NCBI RefSeq assembly: GCF_038246755.1
Contig: NZ_CP134706.1
Location: forward strand, 5,456,001 to 5,520,000
Reading direction: 5' to 3'
Length of the DNA: 64,000 bases
From: Micromonospora sp. FIMYZ51
GTDB lineage: Bacteria > Actinomycetota > Actinomycetes > Mycobacteriales > Micromonosporaceae
Shown here: in pieces, positions 1 through 8,435 of the stretch
Layout: each line of letters starts with the position of its first letter
How positions within the stretch are numbered: position 1 is the stretch's first letter
Notes under the pieces: generated by a model
Told to the model about the DNA's origin: nothing
Database searches by the model: none
The model's input: only the letters and a program-made list of their open reading frames with translations
Translations under genes and position numbers: made by a program

Positions 1-1
1 A

Positions 2-574
2 CTGCTGGACGCGCTGCGGGCGGCGCATCCGGACATCACCGTTCGCACGGGCGAAGCGTGGCCGACCGAACTCGAGGCCGGGTTGCGCGCGGGCCGCTTC
101 GATCTGGTGCTGTCGCGGGGCGCCTCTGCTCAGTCGGACCTCGCCCGGCAGACGGTACGCCGGGAACCGCTGGTCGCCGTCGTCGGTCCCCGGCACCCGT
201 TTGCCGGGCGTCCGACCGCGGCATTGAACGACCTGCGGATCGGCCCGATCAACCTGCCGCCCGAACACCTGACACCCGGCTACCGCGCCGCCATATTCGC
301 CGCCTGCGCCCGGGCTGGCGTGCCGCTCGACGCTCGGGATTGCCAGCAACTCGGCTGGCGCCGCGTGGGCATCGCCGAGGACATCGGGTTTTCGCTGGTA
401 CCCCGGTCGCTTGCCGCGCTGCCCACGGTCGACGGCGTCGTCCTCACCCTCACCGACGACCTGCCGGCGTCAGACCTGGAGCTGATGTGGCGAGGCGATG
501 CGCTGCCGCCAGCCGCTGCGGTCGTCGTCGACGTGGCTGCCCAACTCACCCGGCAGCGCGGCTGGGCGGGGTAG
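2..574 (+). CDS. LysR-family transcriptional regulator, C-terminal part (gene begins before the window)
   Basis: An open frame enters from the left edge with no start codon and ends at TAG. What is visible is an effector-binding domain of the LysR type: a stretch reading LRAGRFDLVLSRG near position 80, then an REPLVAVV segment typical of the second half of the periplasmic-binding-protein-like fold. The N-terminal helix-turn-helix lies outside the window, so the DNA-binding part and the regulated gene cannot be judged. LysR proteins are usually cytoplasmic tetramers that sense a small ligand and often control a divergent neighbour. That neighbour, if any, is upstream of base 1. The family call is firm; the ligand is unknown. 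Confidence 0.8.
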   Translation: MLDALRAAHPDITVRTGEAWPTELEAGLRAGRFDLVLSRGASAQSDLARQTVRREPLVAVVGPRHPFAGRPTAALNDLRIGPINLPPEHLTPGYRAAIFAACARAGVPLDARDCQQLGWRRVGIAEDIGFSLVPRSLAALPTVDGVVLTLTDDLPASDLELMWRGDALPPAAAVVVDVAAQLTRQRGWAG

Positions 575-808
575 CCTGACGTTCGGCGATCTGGGCCGGG
601 TCCACGGCCGCCTACGGATGACCGGGTTGCGGTAGGCGGCGTCCCAGGTGTTCCCGCCGAGCCGGCGCCCGAGGGCTGAGTCTGGACGGGTTGTCCGGTG
701 CCGCACGCAGTCCGGCAGCGGTCAACAGCGTCGCCCTGCGTCACCGTGATTCGTTGGCGGTCGGTGCCCGGTCGGTCGCTTCGCAGACGGCACACCTGGG
801 CTTTGCCG

Positions 809-1210
809 TCAGCAAGCGTAGTAGCCGGCCTGTCTCGAAGCCTGATCGTTGAAGGCGGCGAACTGTTCAACCCACGGCGTCACTTGATCCGTGCCGGGGT
901 GCTCGTCGAAGAACGACAGGAGTTCCGCAACGACCTCCGCGTCCAGGGCGGCGCGCAGGCGCCGGGCGATGAACGCCGCCTCCGCCGCCGTGGTGTGGCC
1001 TTCGCTGTACAGGAACCGGCGAGTCGGCAGCGTTTCCTCGCAGATTTCCAGTCCTGGTGTATCCAGTGCTTGTGTGAAGCCGTCCCCGCTCAGCACCCCC
1101 GCCTCGATCATGATCAAGCGGACGTAATTCATCTGCTCGTCGTTGAACGCGCAGGGGGTCCTGGCAAAGCCCTCGTCGGTCGGCGGGTCGAAACTAAACG
1201 CGTATCCCAT
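809..1210 (-). CDS. Hypothetical protein, about 133 residues
   Basis: I chose the ATG at 1210 (MGYAFSFDPPTDEG). The same frame stays open up to 1486, but the upstream residues have the low-complexity composition of non-coding frames, while those after 1210 look like a real soluble protein, mixed acidic and helical. I do not recognise the family. No signal peptide or membrane segment is visible. It is convergent with the LysR fragment on the left, and the DNA on its right holds only decayed coding fragments, so it may be a remnant of an accessory region. Confidence 0.5.
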   Translation of the reverse strand: MGYAFSFDPPTDEGFARTPCAFNDEQMNYVRLIMIEAGVLSGDGFTQALDTPGLEICEETLPTRRFLYSEGHTTAAEAAFIARRLRAALDAEVVAELLSFFDEHPGTDQVTPWVEQFAAFNDQASRQAGYYAC

Positions 1211-1733
1211 GAACGCGGAGAATATATGGGTGCCACTGTCGAGCGGCCACGAGCAGCCACTCGGCGTTGAAGTCCCGTCGTCCCGGTAGTTGTGGGAGAC
1301 GCGGTGGCTGATCGGGTCCCCGGCCGAGGTGGGTCGCGTACGCCGGAGGCTCTGCGATCTGGTTTCCGGTAGCGGCCGGTCACCGCCTGGATGTCGGCCG
1401 AGCATACGTTGGCCGAGATGATTGTTTGCGTTGCCCGGGGGATGCGTCATTCCTTCAGCGACGGCTTGCTCGTGGTCCGGCAGCATCGCGATCGAGGACG
1501 TCCGGGATGCCGTCGATCACATCGCGAAGGCCTTGAAGGTGCAAACACCATGGCCGTCACGAACTCACCCGGTCCGCAGATCGACGGGTGGTCGTCTGTC
1601 CTCGGCGGTCACCCGGGCAGCGACCCAGCCGAGTTCGATCGGCCAGTCCGCGACCGTTCCTGGACGTCCGCCCTGAGCGGCCAGTGCCGCTCCTCGCCGC
1701 ACTGCTCCCTTCCATCCACGGTGGCGTTGGACC

Positions 1734-2141
1734 GTGTACAACCAGGTCAGGATCGCAGCGGCCATCCACAACCTTTACAGCGCCCGAGGCACGATCATCC
1801 AGGAGATGCGGTCCGGCTCGCTGAAAACCCTCAGCGACGCCGGCAAGGCACTCGATGAGCCCAAGGAGATCACCACCGACCTCAACCCGGTGTGGCAAAG
1901 CTCTCAGGGGATGGGCACGGCGCTCAGCATCGGCGGCGCCTGGAACCCGCCGGTGGCAGCCATCGGCGCGAGCGTCCAACTCATCGGCATCGTGGGGCAG
2001 AACTTCGCACCGAGGATCAAGCAAACCGTGTACGCCCACGATGTCGAGGCGGTACTACGTAGCCGGCGGTCGGCGGCACATCTACGAGGCGGAGATGAAG
2101 GAGCGTCAGCTCAGAGCCTTGATCGGGGCTCTGAGCTGGTA

Positions 2142-2160
<19 letters not shown>
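1734..2160 (+). pseudogene. Decayed hypothetical coding fragment, frame switch near 2045
   Basis: From about 1680 to 2040 one frame reads like natural protein (YNQVRIAAAIHNLY, then a Gly/Ala-rich segment NPPVAAIGASVQLIG). Near 2040-2050 the coding-like signal moves to the next frame (RYYVAGGRRHIYEAEMKERQ) and then runs into the terminator and 3' end of rnpB on the other strand. No single frame covers both parts, so I read it as a frameshifted remnant. The family is not recognised. An alternative is a short intact protein ending at 2195 in the first frame, but that frame loses coding character after 2050. Confidence 0.35.
2108..2137 (-). terminator. Hairpin terminator of rnpB
   Basis: A perfect 11-bp inverted repeat (2108-2118 with 2127-2137, sequence AGCTCAGAGCC) and an 8-nt loop lie five bases beyond the mature 3' end of the RNase P RNA on the minus strand. 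The run that follows is only weakly T-rich, as is common in high-GC actinobacteria. Confidence 0.65.
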
Positions 2161-2570
<410 letters not shown>

Positions 2571-2630
2571 CCCTCATCCTAACGACGCCCGAACGCCCAC
2601 GATTTCCGGCCCGCACCGCCGGCCGGGGCG

Positions 2631-2689
2631 CAACTTCGGCGATGTTGCGGCTTTCGGGCGCTCGGGACCCAGCAGTTTCGCCGAAGTTG
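2631..2689. repeat. Palindromic intergenic element 1
   Basis: Inverted repeat with 12-bp perfect arms CAACTTCGGCGA (2631-2642) and TCGCCGAAGTTG (2678-2689) around a 35-bp centre. It lies between rnpB and the TauE-like gene with no coding potential of its own and looks like a dispersed palindromic element. Confidence 0.6.
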
Positions 2690-2712
2690 TGCGTAGCGCA
2701 CCCGCCGCACCC

Positions 2713-2781
2713 CGATCTTGCAGTTTCGGTCGCCCTTGTGCGGCTTATACCCGAAATGCGGCGACCGAAAGTGCAAGATCG
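2713..2781. repeat. Palindromic intergenic element 2
   Basis: Inverted repeat with 22-bp arms (2713-2734 and 2760-2781) that match at 21 of 22 positions; the arms contain CGATCTTGCA and TTTCGGTCGCC. The 25-bp centre is unpaired. It sits only 23 bp after element 1 and directly before a G-rich tandem array. Confidence 0.65.
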
Positions 2782-2905
2782 CGGGCGCGAGGGCGGGGGG
2801 CGCGAGGGCGGGGGCGCGAGGGCGGGGGCGTGAGGGCGGGGGCGCGAGGGCGGGGGCGCGAGGGCGGGGGCGCGAGGGCGGGGGCAGGGGGCAGGGGGCG
2901 GGAGG
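2782..2905. repeat. G-rich short tandem repeat, unit GCGCGAGGGCGGGG(G)
   Basis: About seven copies of a 14-15 bp unit with G-runs of four to six bases follow palindromic element 2 and decay into GGGGGCAGGGGGCAGG. Closely spaced G-runs on one strand could form G-quadruplexes. The array ends about 50 bp before the start codon of the TauE-like gene, so it would lie in or beside that gene's promoter or leader. Confidence 0.75.
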
Positions 2906-2957
2906 GGTGAGGGCGGGAGGGAGGGTGGGGGCGAGGGGCGGTACTAGCCTCGGGATC

Positions 2958-3719
2958 ATGGAGCTTGCTGACGCCGCGTTGCTGCTGGCCGCCGGGTTGG
3001 CCGCCGGCACCGTGAACGCGGTGGCCGGGGGTGGCTCGCTGATCACGTTTCCGGCATTGTTGGCGATCGGGTTGCCGCCGGTGCCGGCGAACGTGACCAA
3101 CTCGATGGCGGTCGCCCCAGGGTACGGCGCCGCCGTGGCGGGCAGCTGGATGGACCTGCCGCGCGGGCGGCTGCTGCTCAGTCTGGTGCCGATCACGGTG
3201 GCCGGCGCGCTGGCCGGGGCGGCACTGCTGCTGGTCACGCCGGCCGAGGCGTTCGAGGTGGTCGTACCCTTCCTGGTGCTTGGGGCGACCGCGATGCTGG
3301 CCTTCCAGGGGTCGCTGCGCCGGCTGGTCGGCCACCCGCGCGGTTTGGCGCCGCGTCGGCGTACGGTGACCATCCAGATCGTGGTGGGGGTGGCCGCGGT
3401 GTACGGCGGCTACTTCGGTGCGGCGCTCGGGGTGATGCTGGTCGCCAGCCTGGCCCTGGTGCTGGACGCGACGCTGGCCCGGGTGAGCGCGATCAAGAAT
3501 CTGCTCTCCGGCGTGGTGGGCGTGACCACGGTGCTGGTCTTCGCGATCGCCGGCCCGGTCAACTGGCTGGGGGTCGCCCTGGTCGCGCCCGCGACGCTGG
3601 TCGGCGGGTACGCGGGTGCCCGGCTGGTCCGCCGGCTGCCGTCGGTGGTGCTCAAGACCGTGATCGTGGTCTTCGGCACGGTGATCGGCTGCTATCTGCT
3701 CTGGCGGGCGTTCGCCTGA
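2958..3719 (+). CDS. TauE/SafE-family sulfite/anion exporter-like membrane permease
   Basis: A 253-residue integral membrane protein with about eight hydrophobic segments. The N-terminus carries the family hallmark AGLAAGTVNAVAGGGSLITFPAL (residues about 11-33), followed by PVPANVTNSMAV. The second half repeats the pattern (YGGYFGAALGVMLV, residues 155-168), the internal duplication typical of the family. Members move sulfite, sulfoacetate or other organic anions across the inner membrane; the substrate here cannot be read from sequence. The ATG at 2958 starts the first membrane segment. It has no operon partner: repeats lie upstream, and a dispersed repeat with an inserted IS lies downstream. 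Confidence 0.88.
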   Translation: MELADAALLLAAGLAAGTVNAVAGGGSLITFPALLAIGLPPVPANVTNSMAVAPGYGAAVAGSWMDLPRGRLLLSLVPITVAGALAGAALLLVTPAEAFEVVVPFLVLGATAMLAFQGSLRRLVGHPRGLAPRRRTVTIQIVVGVAAVYGGYFGAALGVMLVASLALVLDATLARVSAIKNLLSGVVGVTTVLVFAIAGPVNWLGVALVAPATLVGGYAGARLVRRLPSVVLKTVIVVFGTVIGCYLLWRAFA

Positions 3720-3751
3720 TCCGCGCCCTGGCGTGCTGGGCTGGTTGGCGT

Positions 3752-3786
3752 GTTAAGAAGGGGCCCTTCCTCTACACGAGGCGTTA
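3752..3786. repeat. 50-bp bipartite repeat, left part (interrupted by the IS element)
   Basis: GTTAAGAAGGGGCCCTTCC (3752-3770), a 12-bp spacer (3771-3782) and the first four bases of the second 19-mer (GTTA, 3783-3786). The rest of the second 19-mer continues at 4832-4846 beyond the IS element. Removing the IS and one TA restores a complete 19+12+19 bp copy. Confidence 0.9.
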
Positions 3787-4829
3787 GGGCGTGTGTCGAA
3801 GTCGGTGGCAGGGCTTGAGCTGCCGGCTTGAGGATCTTCGTGTGTCGGTGTTCGAGATGTAGCGAGGTCTCCGGTATCTGGTTCAGCGACCAAGCAGAAC
3901 CCGAACACCGGAGACCTCGTGGATACCCTAGCGGTGGCGAGGCGGCACGACTTGACCGACGCACAGTGGGTGGCGCTGGAGCCGCTGCTGCCTGTGGGGC
4001 GTAGGCCAGGTCGGCCGTCGGTATGGACGAAACGGCAGCTCATTGATGGGATTCGGTGGCGGATTCGGGTCGGTGCCCCGTGGCGGGACGTGCCGCAGTG
4101 TTATGGGTCCTGGGCTGCGGTGTACGGGCTGTTTCGGCGTTGGCAGCGTGATGGGACCTGGGCGAGGATCCTGACGGTGTTGCAGGCGGTGGCTGATGCG
4201 TCCGGACGCGTCGTCTGGGACGTGTCGGTGGACTCGACGGTTGCCCGGGCTCATCAGCACGCCGCCGGGGCGCGTAAAAGGGGGATCTGCAGGCCGAGCC
4301 GCCGGGCGGGGTCATGGTCGAGCCGACCGATCACGCGCTTGGGCGGTCGCGGGGTGGGCTGACCACGAAACTGCATCTGGCCTGCGAGCAAGGGCGCAAG
4401 CCGTTGTCGATCGTGTTGACCGCTGGGCAGCGTGGGGACAGCCCGCAGTTTGTGGCGGTGCTCGACGGGATCAGGGTGCCCGCCTCGGCGGCGGCCGGCC
4501 CCGAACCCGCCCGGACCGAGTCTTGGCCGACAAGGCGTACACGTCCCGAGCTAACCGCCGCTACCTGCGCCGACGCGGCATCGCCGCGACGATCCCGTCA
4601 AAGGCCGACCAAGACGCCAACCGGCGCAAGAAGGGGTCCAAGGGCGGCCGGCCACCGGCCTTCGATCCCGAGCGGTACAAGCAGCGTCACGCCGTGGAAT
4701 GCGGCATCAACCAGCTCAAACGCTATCGAGCCGTAGCGACTCGTTTCGACAAACTCGCCGTCCGCTACGAAGCTACCGTTCACATCGCCGCGATCAACGA
4801 GTGGCTGTGACCGACTTCGACACAGGCCC
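3787..4829 (+). mobile_element. IS5-family (IS427-like) insertion sequence, 1043 bp
   Basis: The ends are 19-bp terminal inverted repeats, GGGCGTGTGTCGAAGTCGG on the left and its complement with one mismatch on the right (CCGACTTCGACACAGGCCC). The element is flanked by a TA direct repeat (3785-3786 and 4830-4831), the target duplication expected for this group. It carries one DDE transposase gene split by frame changes. It landed inside a copy of the local 50-bp repeat, which gives an independent check on both boundaries. Confidence 0.93.
3919..4810 (+). pseudogene. IS5-family transposase, frameshifted
   Basis: The first part (3919 to about 4280) holds the helix-turn-helix-like N-terminus, HDLTDAQWVALEPLLP, and the first catalytic Asp in DVSVDST. 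At the AAAAGGGGG run (about 4275-4283) the frame steps back by one into [23 protein letters not shown]427-group elements commonly use a programmed -1 shift here. A second change at CCC (4479-4481) is not normal: one missing C moves the frame again, and only then come the second Asp (VLADKAY) and the Glu ([11 protein letters not shown]). The element therefore needs two shifts and is probably inactive, unless the missing C is a homopolymer sequencing error. Confidence 0.85.
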
Positions 4830-4831
4830 TA

Positions 4832-4846
4832 ATAGGGGGCCCTTCC
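4832..4846. repeat. 50-bp bipartite repeat, right part beyond the IS
   Basis: ATAGGGGGCCCTTCC completes the second 19-mer started at 3783-3786. The TAA stop codon of the RNase H gene (minus strand, 4847-4849) directly abuts it. Confidence 0.85.
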
Positions 4847-6055
4847 TTACACATCAGCGAGGTGGGCGGTGTCGTTTACCGAGCGGACGGCGAGGCCGCC
4901 GTCGGGCCAACGGTCGAAGATCGAGATGCCGGCCGCGTCGAGGTAGAGGCGGTGCAGGAAGGCGTCGCTGGCGGCGAGCGCGTCGCGCAGCAGCAGCTTG
5001 ATCGGTGAGACGTGCGAGACCACCACGACGGTCTGACCGGGGTACGCGGCACAGAGCCGCCCCACCACCCGGACGCAGCGCTCGGCGACCTGGGCGAAGG
5101 ACTCGCCCTCGGGCGGCGCGACCCGGGTGGAGGCGAGCCAGGCGTCGAGTTCGCCGGCCCAGCGCTCGCGTACCTCGGCGAAGGTGCGCCCTTCCCAGGC
5201 ACCGAAGTCGCATTCGATCAGGTCTTCGTCGCGGCGTACCGGCACCTTGCCGAGGGCGTCGGCGATCGCCGCGGCGGTCGCCGTGCAGCGGGACAGCGGT
5301 GAGCTGACCACGGCCGCGGCGTCCGGGGCGAGCGCGGCGACCCGGGCGGCGGTGGCCCGCACCTGGGCCTGGCCCTTCGCCGAGAGCGCGATGTCGCCGC
5401 GCCCGGAGTAGCGGCCCTGCTCGGTGTACTCGGTTTCGCCGTGCCGGACCAGGATCAGCCGGGTGGCGGTGAAGCTGGGGCGCGGCTCCCAGGAGACCGG
5501 GGCGGTGGTCAGGTCGGCACCCGGTGCCTCGGTCCGGGCGGCAACCTCGGCGGCACCGCCACCGGCGGGTTCCGGGCCACCGAGGCGGCGCGGCGGCTCG
5601 ACCATGCGGGGCGACTCGACGGTCGGTGTGGCGACGCCGGATGCGGCGGCGGCGTCCATGGCGGCGTTGGCGAGGGCGTCGGCGTGGGTGTTGCGGTCCC
5701 GGGGGATCCACTCGAAGCGTACGGCGGTGAACCGGCCGACCAGCCGGGCGGCCTCGGCGGCCAACGGGCGCAGCCCGGGGTGCTTGATCTGCCAGCGTCC
5801 GCACATCTGCTCGACCACGAGCTTGGAGTCCATCCGGACCTCCACCTCGTCGGCGGCCAGTTCGGCGGCGGCGGCCAGGCCGGCGATAAGTCCCCGGTAC
5901 TCGGCGACGTTGTTGGTGGCGGTGCCGATGGCCTCGCTGCGCTCGGCGAGCACCGCGCCGGTCGCCAGGTCGCGGACCACCGCGCCGTAGCCGGCCGGGC
6001 CCGGGTTGCCCCGGGACCCGCCGTCGGCCTCGACCAGGAGCGTACGCGGTGCCAC
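4847..6055 (-). CDS. Bifunctional RNase H / histidine (acid) phosphatase
   Basis: A two-domain fusion of 402 residues. Residues about 1-135 are a type I RNase H with the acidic residues in EADGGSRGNPGPAGYG, NVAEYRGL, MDSKLVVEQM and RDRNTHADALAN. After a Pro/Ala-rich linker, residues about 200-400 are a phosphoglycerate-mutase-like phosphatase with RHGETEYTEQGRYSG (phospho-His), RCTATAAAIADAL and the second His in VVVSHVSPIK. In mycobacteria this fusion degrades RNA-DNA hybrids and has an alpha-ribazole-phosphatase-like C-terminus; the phosphatase substrate here is not determined. I chose the GTG at 6055, two bases after the stop of the zinc-ribbon gene, because the longer frame overlaps that gene. 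The stop codon touches the dispersed repeat. Confidence 0.9.
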   Translation of the reverse strand: MAPRTLLVEADGGSRGNPGPAGYGAVVRDLATGAVLAERSEAIGTATNNVAEYRGLIAGLAAAAELAADEVEVRMDSKLVVEQMCGRWQIKHPGLRPLAAEAARLVGRFTAVRFEWIPRDRNTHADALANAAMDAAAASGVATPTVESPRMVEPPRRLGGPEPAGGGAAEVAARTEAPGADLTTAPVSWEPRPSFTATRLILVRHGETEYTEQGRYSGRGDIALSAKGQAQVRATAARVAALAPDAAAVVSSPLSRCTATAAAIADALGKVPVRRDEDLIECDFGAWEGRTFAEVRERWAGELDAWLASTRVAPPEGESFAQVAERCVRVVGRLCAAYPGQTVVVVSHVSPIKLLLRDALAASDAFLHRLYLDAAGISIFDRWPDGGLAVRSVNDTAHLADV

Positions 6056-6057
6056 CG

Positions 6058-6795
6058 CTAGAGTCCGGACTCGTTGGTGCGGACCATGATCCGACGGCAC
6101 TCCTCGCAGCGGACCACCTCGTCCGGGTCGGCCTTGCGGATCCGGGCCAGGTCGGCGCCGGAGAGTTCCAGCCGGCACCCGCCGCAGCGGCCGGCGGTCA
6201 GCAGGGCCGCGCCGAGCCCGGTGTCGGTGCGGATCCGGTCGTAGAGCTGCACCAACTCGGCGGGAAGGTCGTTGGCGAGGGGCTGCCGGGCGGAGCGTTT
6301 GAACTCCTCCTCGCGGCCGATTTCGGCGAGGCTCTCGTCGCGGCGCTGCTCGGTGGTGGCCCGCCGGTCGCGCGCCTCGGCCAGCCGCTGCTCCACTCCG
6401 TCCAGCACCGACTGGGCGGTCTCCCGCTGCTCCATCAGCTCCAGCTCGGCGTCTTCCAGGTCGTTCTGCCGGCGGTTGAGCGAAACCAGCTCGTGCTGGA
6501 GCGCCTCCAGCTCGCGGGCCGGGCCGGTGCCGGCGGCCAGCCGGGCCTCGTTCTTGGCCTTGCGCGCCCGCACCTGGTCGACGTCCTTCTCCAGCCGGGC
6601 GATGTCCCGATCCAGGTCGTCGACCGCCACCTGGGCGCGGACCCGCTCGTCCTCCAGGGCGGACAACTCCCGCGCCAGGGTCTCCAGCTCGGCCCGCTCG
6701 GGCAGCGTCCGCCGGCGGTGGGCGAGCTGGGCGAGCGCGGTGTCGATCGCCTGAAGGTCGAGCAGGCGACGTTGGACCTGGGGGTCAGCCTTCAC
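6058..6795 (-). CDS. Coiled-coil C4-type zinc-ribbon protein
   Basis: A 245-residue protein: residues about 10-170 form a long charged coiled coil (LQAIDTALAQLAHRRRTLPERAELE onward), and the C-terminus carries a four-cysteine ribbon, CGGC near residue 200 and CEEC near 228. This is the actinobacterial form of the zf-RING_7/DUF164 family. The GTG start at 6795 lies inside the last codons of the Nif3 gene (11-bp overlap) and its stop is two bases from the RNase H gene, so the three are translated as one operon. Its biochemical role is not established. The constant pairing with Nif3 and RNase H in actinobacteria suggests a nucleic-acid-linked function (inference). Confidence 0.88.
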   Translation of the reverse strand: MKADPQVQRRLLDLQAIDTALAQLAHRRRTLPERAELETLARELSALEDERVRAQVAVDDLDRDIARLEKDVDQVRARKAKNEARLAAGTGPARELEALQHELVSLNRRQNDLEDAELELMEQRETAQSVLDGVEQRLAEARDRRATTEQRRDESLAEIGREEEFKRSARQPLANDLPAELVQLYDRIRTDTGLGAALLTAGRCGGCRLELSGADLARIRKADPDEVVRCEECRRIMVRTNESGL

Positions 6796-7672
6796 TGTCG
6801 GGCTCCTTGTCGTCCGCTGCGGGTTCGGTCGGTGGGGTCGAGCTGGCGTGTACGGTCCACGGATCGGTGTCCAGGTCGGACACCAGTGGCTGCACGCCCG
6901 GCACGGTACGCAGCACCGTGGCCAGGTCGTCCAGCCAGGGCCGCTCGGTGGCCCAGTGGGTGGCGTCGAGCAGCGCCGGCCCGTCCGTGGCGAGGTGCTC
7001 GCCGGCCGGGTGGTGGCGCAGGTCTGCGGTGAGGTAGGCGTCCACCCCGGCGGCGGTCGCGTCGGCCAGGAAGCTGTCGCCCGCACCGCCGCAGACCGCG
7101 AGGGTACGCACGGTCCGGTTCGGGTCCCCGGCGGCGCGTACGCCGACGGCGGTGGCCGGCAGCACGGCGGCGGCGTGCCGGGCCAACTCGGCCAGGGTCA
7201 TCGGCTGCGACAGCCGGCCGATCCGACCGGCGCCCCGCCCCGCACCGGCGGCGGGCGTGCCCGGCCGGGCGGGTTGCAGCGGGCGCAGGTCGACCAGCCC
7301 GAGCCGGTTGGCGAGCGCGTCGGAGACCCCGGGCACTGCCACGTCGGCGTTTGTGTGCGCGACGTACAACGCGACGTCCGCCTTGATCAGCTGGTGGATG
7401 ATCCGACCCTTGTACGTGGTGGGTGCCACCGAGGAGACGCCGCGCAGCAGCAGCGGGTGATGCGCGACGATCATGTCGACCCCGGCGGCGAGCGCCTCCG
7501 CGACCGTCTCGGGGACCACGTCGACGACGCAGAGGATCCGGCGTACGGCGGCGCACGGCTCACCGAGCACCAGCCCGACCCGATCCCACTCCTCGGCCCA
7601 GGCCGGTGGGTAGTGCCGCTCCAGCTCGGCCACCACCTCGGCGACCGTCGGCGCGGCTGCGGTTGTGCTCAC
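6785..7672 (-). CDS. Nif3-like dinuclear metal-centre protein
   Basis: A 295-residue member of the Nif3/YbgI (NGG1p-interacting factor 3, DUF34) family. Metal-binding features are visible: VDMIVAHHPLLL near residue 70, HTNADVAVPG near 105, and the C-terminal ATHWATERPW near 240. An intermediate segment, AVCGGAGDSFLADATAAGVDAYLTADLRHH, is also characteristic. Homologues are toroidal hexamers with two metal ions per subunit; a GTP cyclohydrolase-like or repair-related role has been proposed but not proven. It is the first gene of the minus-strand operon, with a GTG start at 7672. Confidence 0.9.
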   Translation of the reverse strand: MSTTAAAPTVAEVVAELERHYPPAWAEEWDRVGLVLGEPCAAVRRILCVVDVVPETVAEALAAGVDMIVAHHPLLLRGVSSVAPTTYKGRIIHQLIKADVALYVAHTNADVAVPGVSDALANRLGLVDLRPLQPARPGTPAAGAGRGAGRIGRLSQPMTLAELARHAAAVLPATAVGVRAAGDPNRTVRTLAVCGGAGDSFLADATAAGVDAYLTADLRHHPAGEHLATDGPALLDATHWATERPWLDDLATVLRTVPGVQPLVSDLDTDPWTVHASSTPPTEPAADDKEPDSEG

Positions 7673-7809
7673 GGCGGGCCAGCTTACCGGCGTCGGCGGC
7701 GTCGCGGGCGGTCACCTGGCCGACCCCGGAGCACCTCGGTCCCGGGACGCCGCGGGTGGAGCCCGGCGCCGAGGTGCTCCGTTCGACGTGTGACGAGGTG
7801 TTAAGAGGT

Positions 7810-7859
7810 GTTAAGAGGGGGCCCCTTTACTACCTGAGGCGTTAACAAGGGGCCCTTCC
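7810..7859. repeat. 50-bp bipartite repeat, copy 2
   Basis: Read on the minus strand: GGAAGGGCCCCTTGTTAAC (7841-7859), a 12-bp spacer, and a second 19-mer (7810-7828). It forms the last codons and the stop (TAA, 7811-7813) of the flavoprotein gene. Confidence 0.9.
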
Positions 7860-8419
7860 TTACACCCGGGGCGCAGGGTGGCGAGGGTGCGGGCCCAGGG
7901 GAAGGTGTGCTGGTGGCGCTCGCCGGTGCCGGGCGGATGCAGCGGTACGACGTCGTCGCCGAAGAGCACGTGCACACCCCATTCGGTGAGGCGGGCCAGA
8001 CCGGCCTGGAGGGCGGGGTGGGTGGCCATCGCCGCGTTCGTGTACGGCACGGCGACCAGGGGTACGCCCCGGCCCTGCGCCTCGACCAGCAGCCCGAGAG
8101 CGAGGGTGTCGGTGATGCCGGCCGCCCACTTGTTGACCGTGTTGACCGTGGCCGGACAGACGATCATCGCGTCGGCCGGCGGCAGCACGTCCGGATCGCC
8201 GGGGTTCTTGTAGTGCGTACGCACCGGGTGGCCGGTCTGCCGCGCCACCGCGGTCCGGTCGACGAACTTGGCACCGTCGGGCGTGGTGACCACGCAGACG
8301 TCCCAGCCGTCCTGCTGGGCCAGCTCGACGAGCCGGCCCACGTCTCGGGCCAGCGGCGAGCCGCAGGCGATGATGTAGAGCACCTCGCGGTGCCCGTTCT
8401 GGCGGTGCGAACCGGTCAT
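7811..8419 (-). CDS. Flavoprotein (phosphopantothenoylcysteine-decarboxylase-like)
   Basis: A 202-residue flavin-binding HFCD-type protein. The N-terminus is EVLYIIACGSPLARDVGRLVELAQ and a family signature PADAMIVCPATVNTVNKWAAGI lies near residues 80-102. Catalytic partners such as CoaB are absent, so this is the stand-alone family often found beside XRE-type regulators in actinobacteria; its substrate is unknown. It starts 16 bp after the XRE-TPR gene and must be co-transcribed with it. The last 17 or so residues (KEGPLVNASGSKGAPS) are encoded by the dispersed 50-bp repeat, so the natural C-terminus was probably at the Pro-Gly before it. Confidence 0.85.
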   Translation of the reverse strand: MTGSHRQNGHREVLYIIACGSPLARDVGRLVELAQQDGWDVCVVTTPDGAKFVDRTAVARQTGHPVRTHYKNPGDPDVLPPADAMIVCPATVNTVNKWAAGITDTLALGLLVEAQGRGVPLVAVPYTNAAMATHPALQAGLARLTEWGVHVLFGDDVVPLHPPGTGERHQHTFPWARTLATLRPGCKEGPLVNASGSKGAPS

Positions 8420-8435
8420 CCGACCGGCCCCGTGG

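Noticed and set aside
4314..4736. Separate gene inside the IS element
   Set aside because: It is the middle frame of the shifted transposase, not an independent protein.
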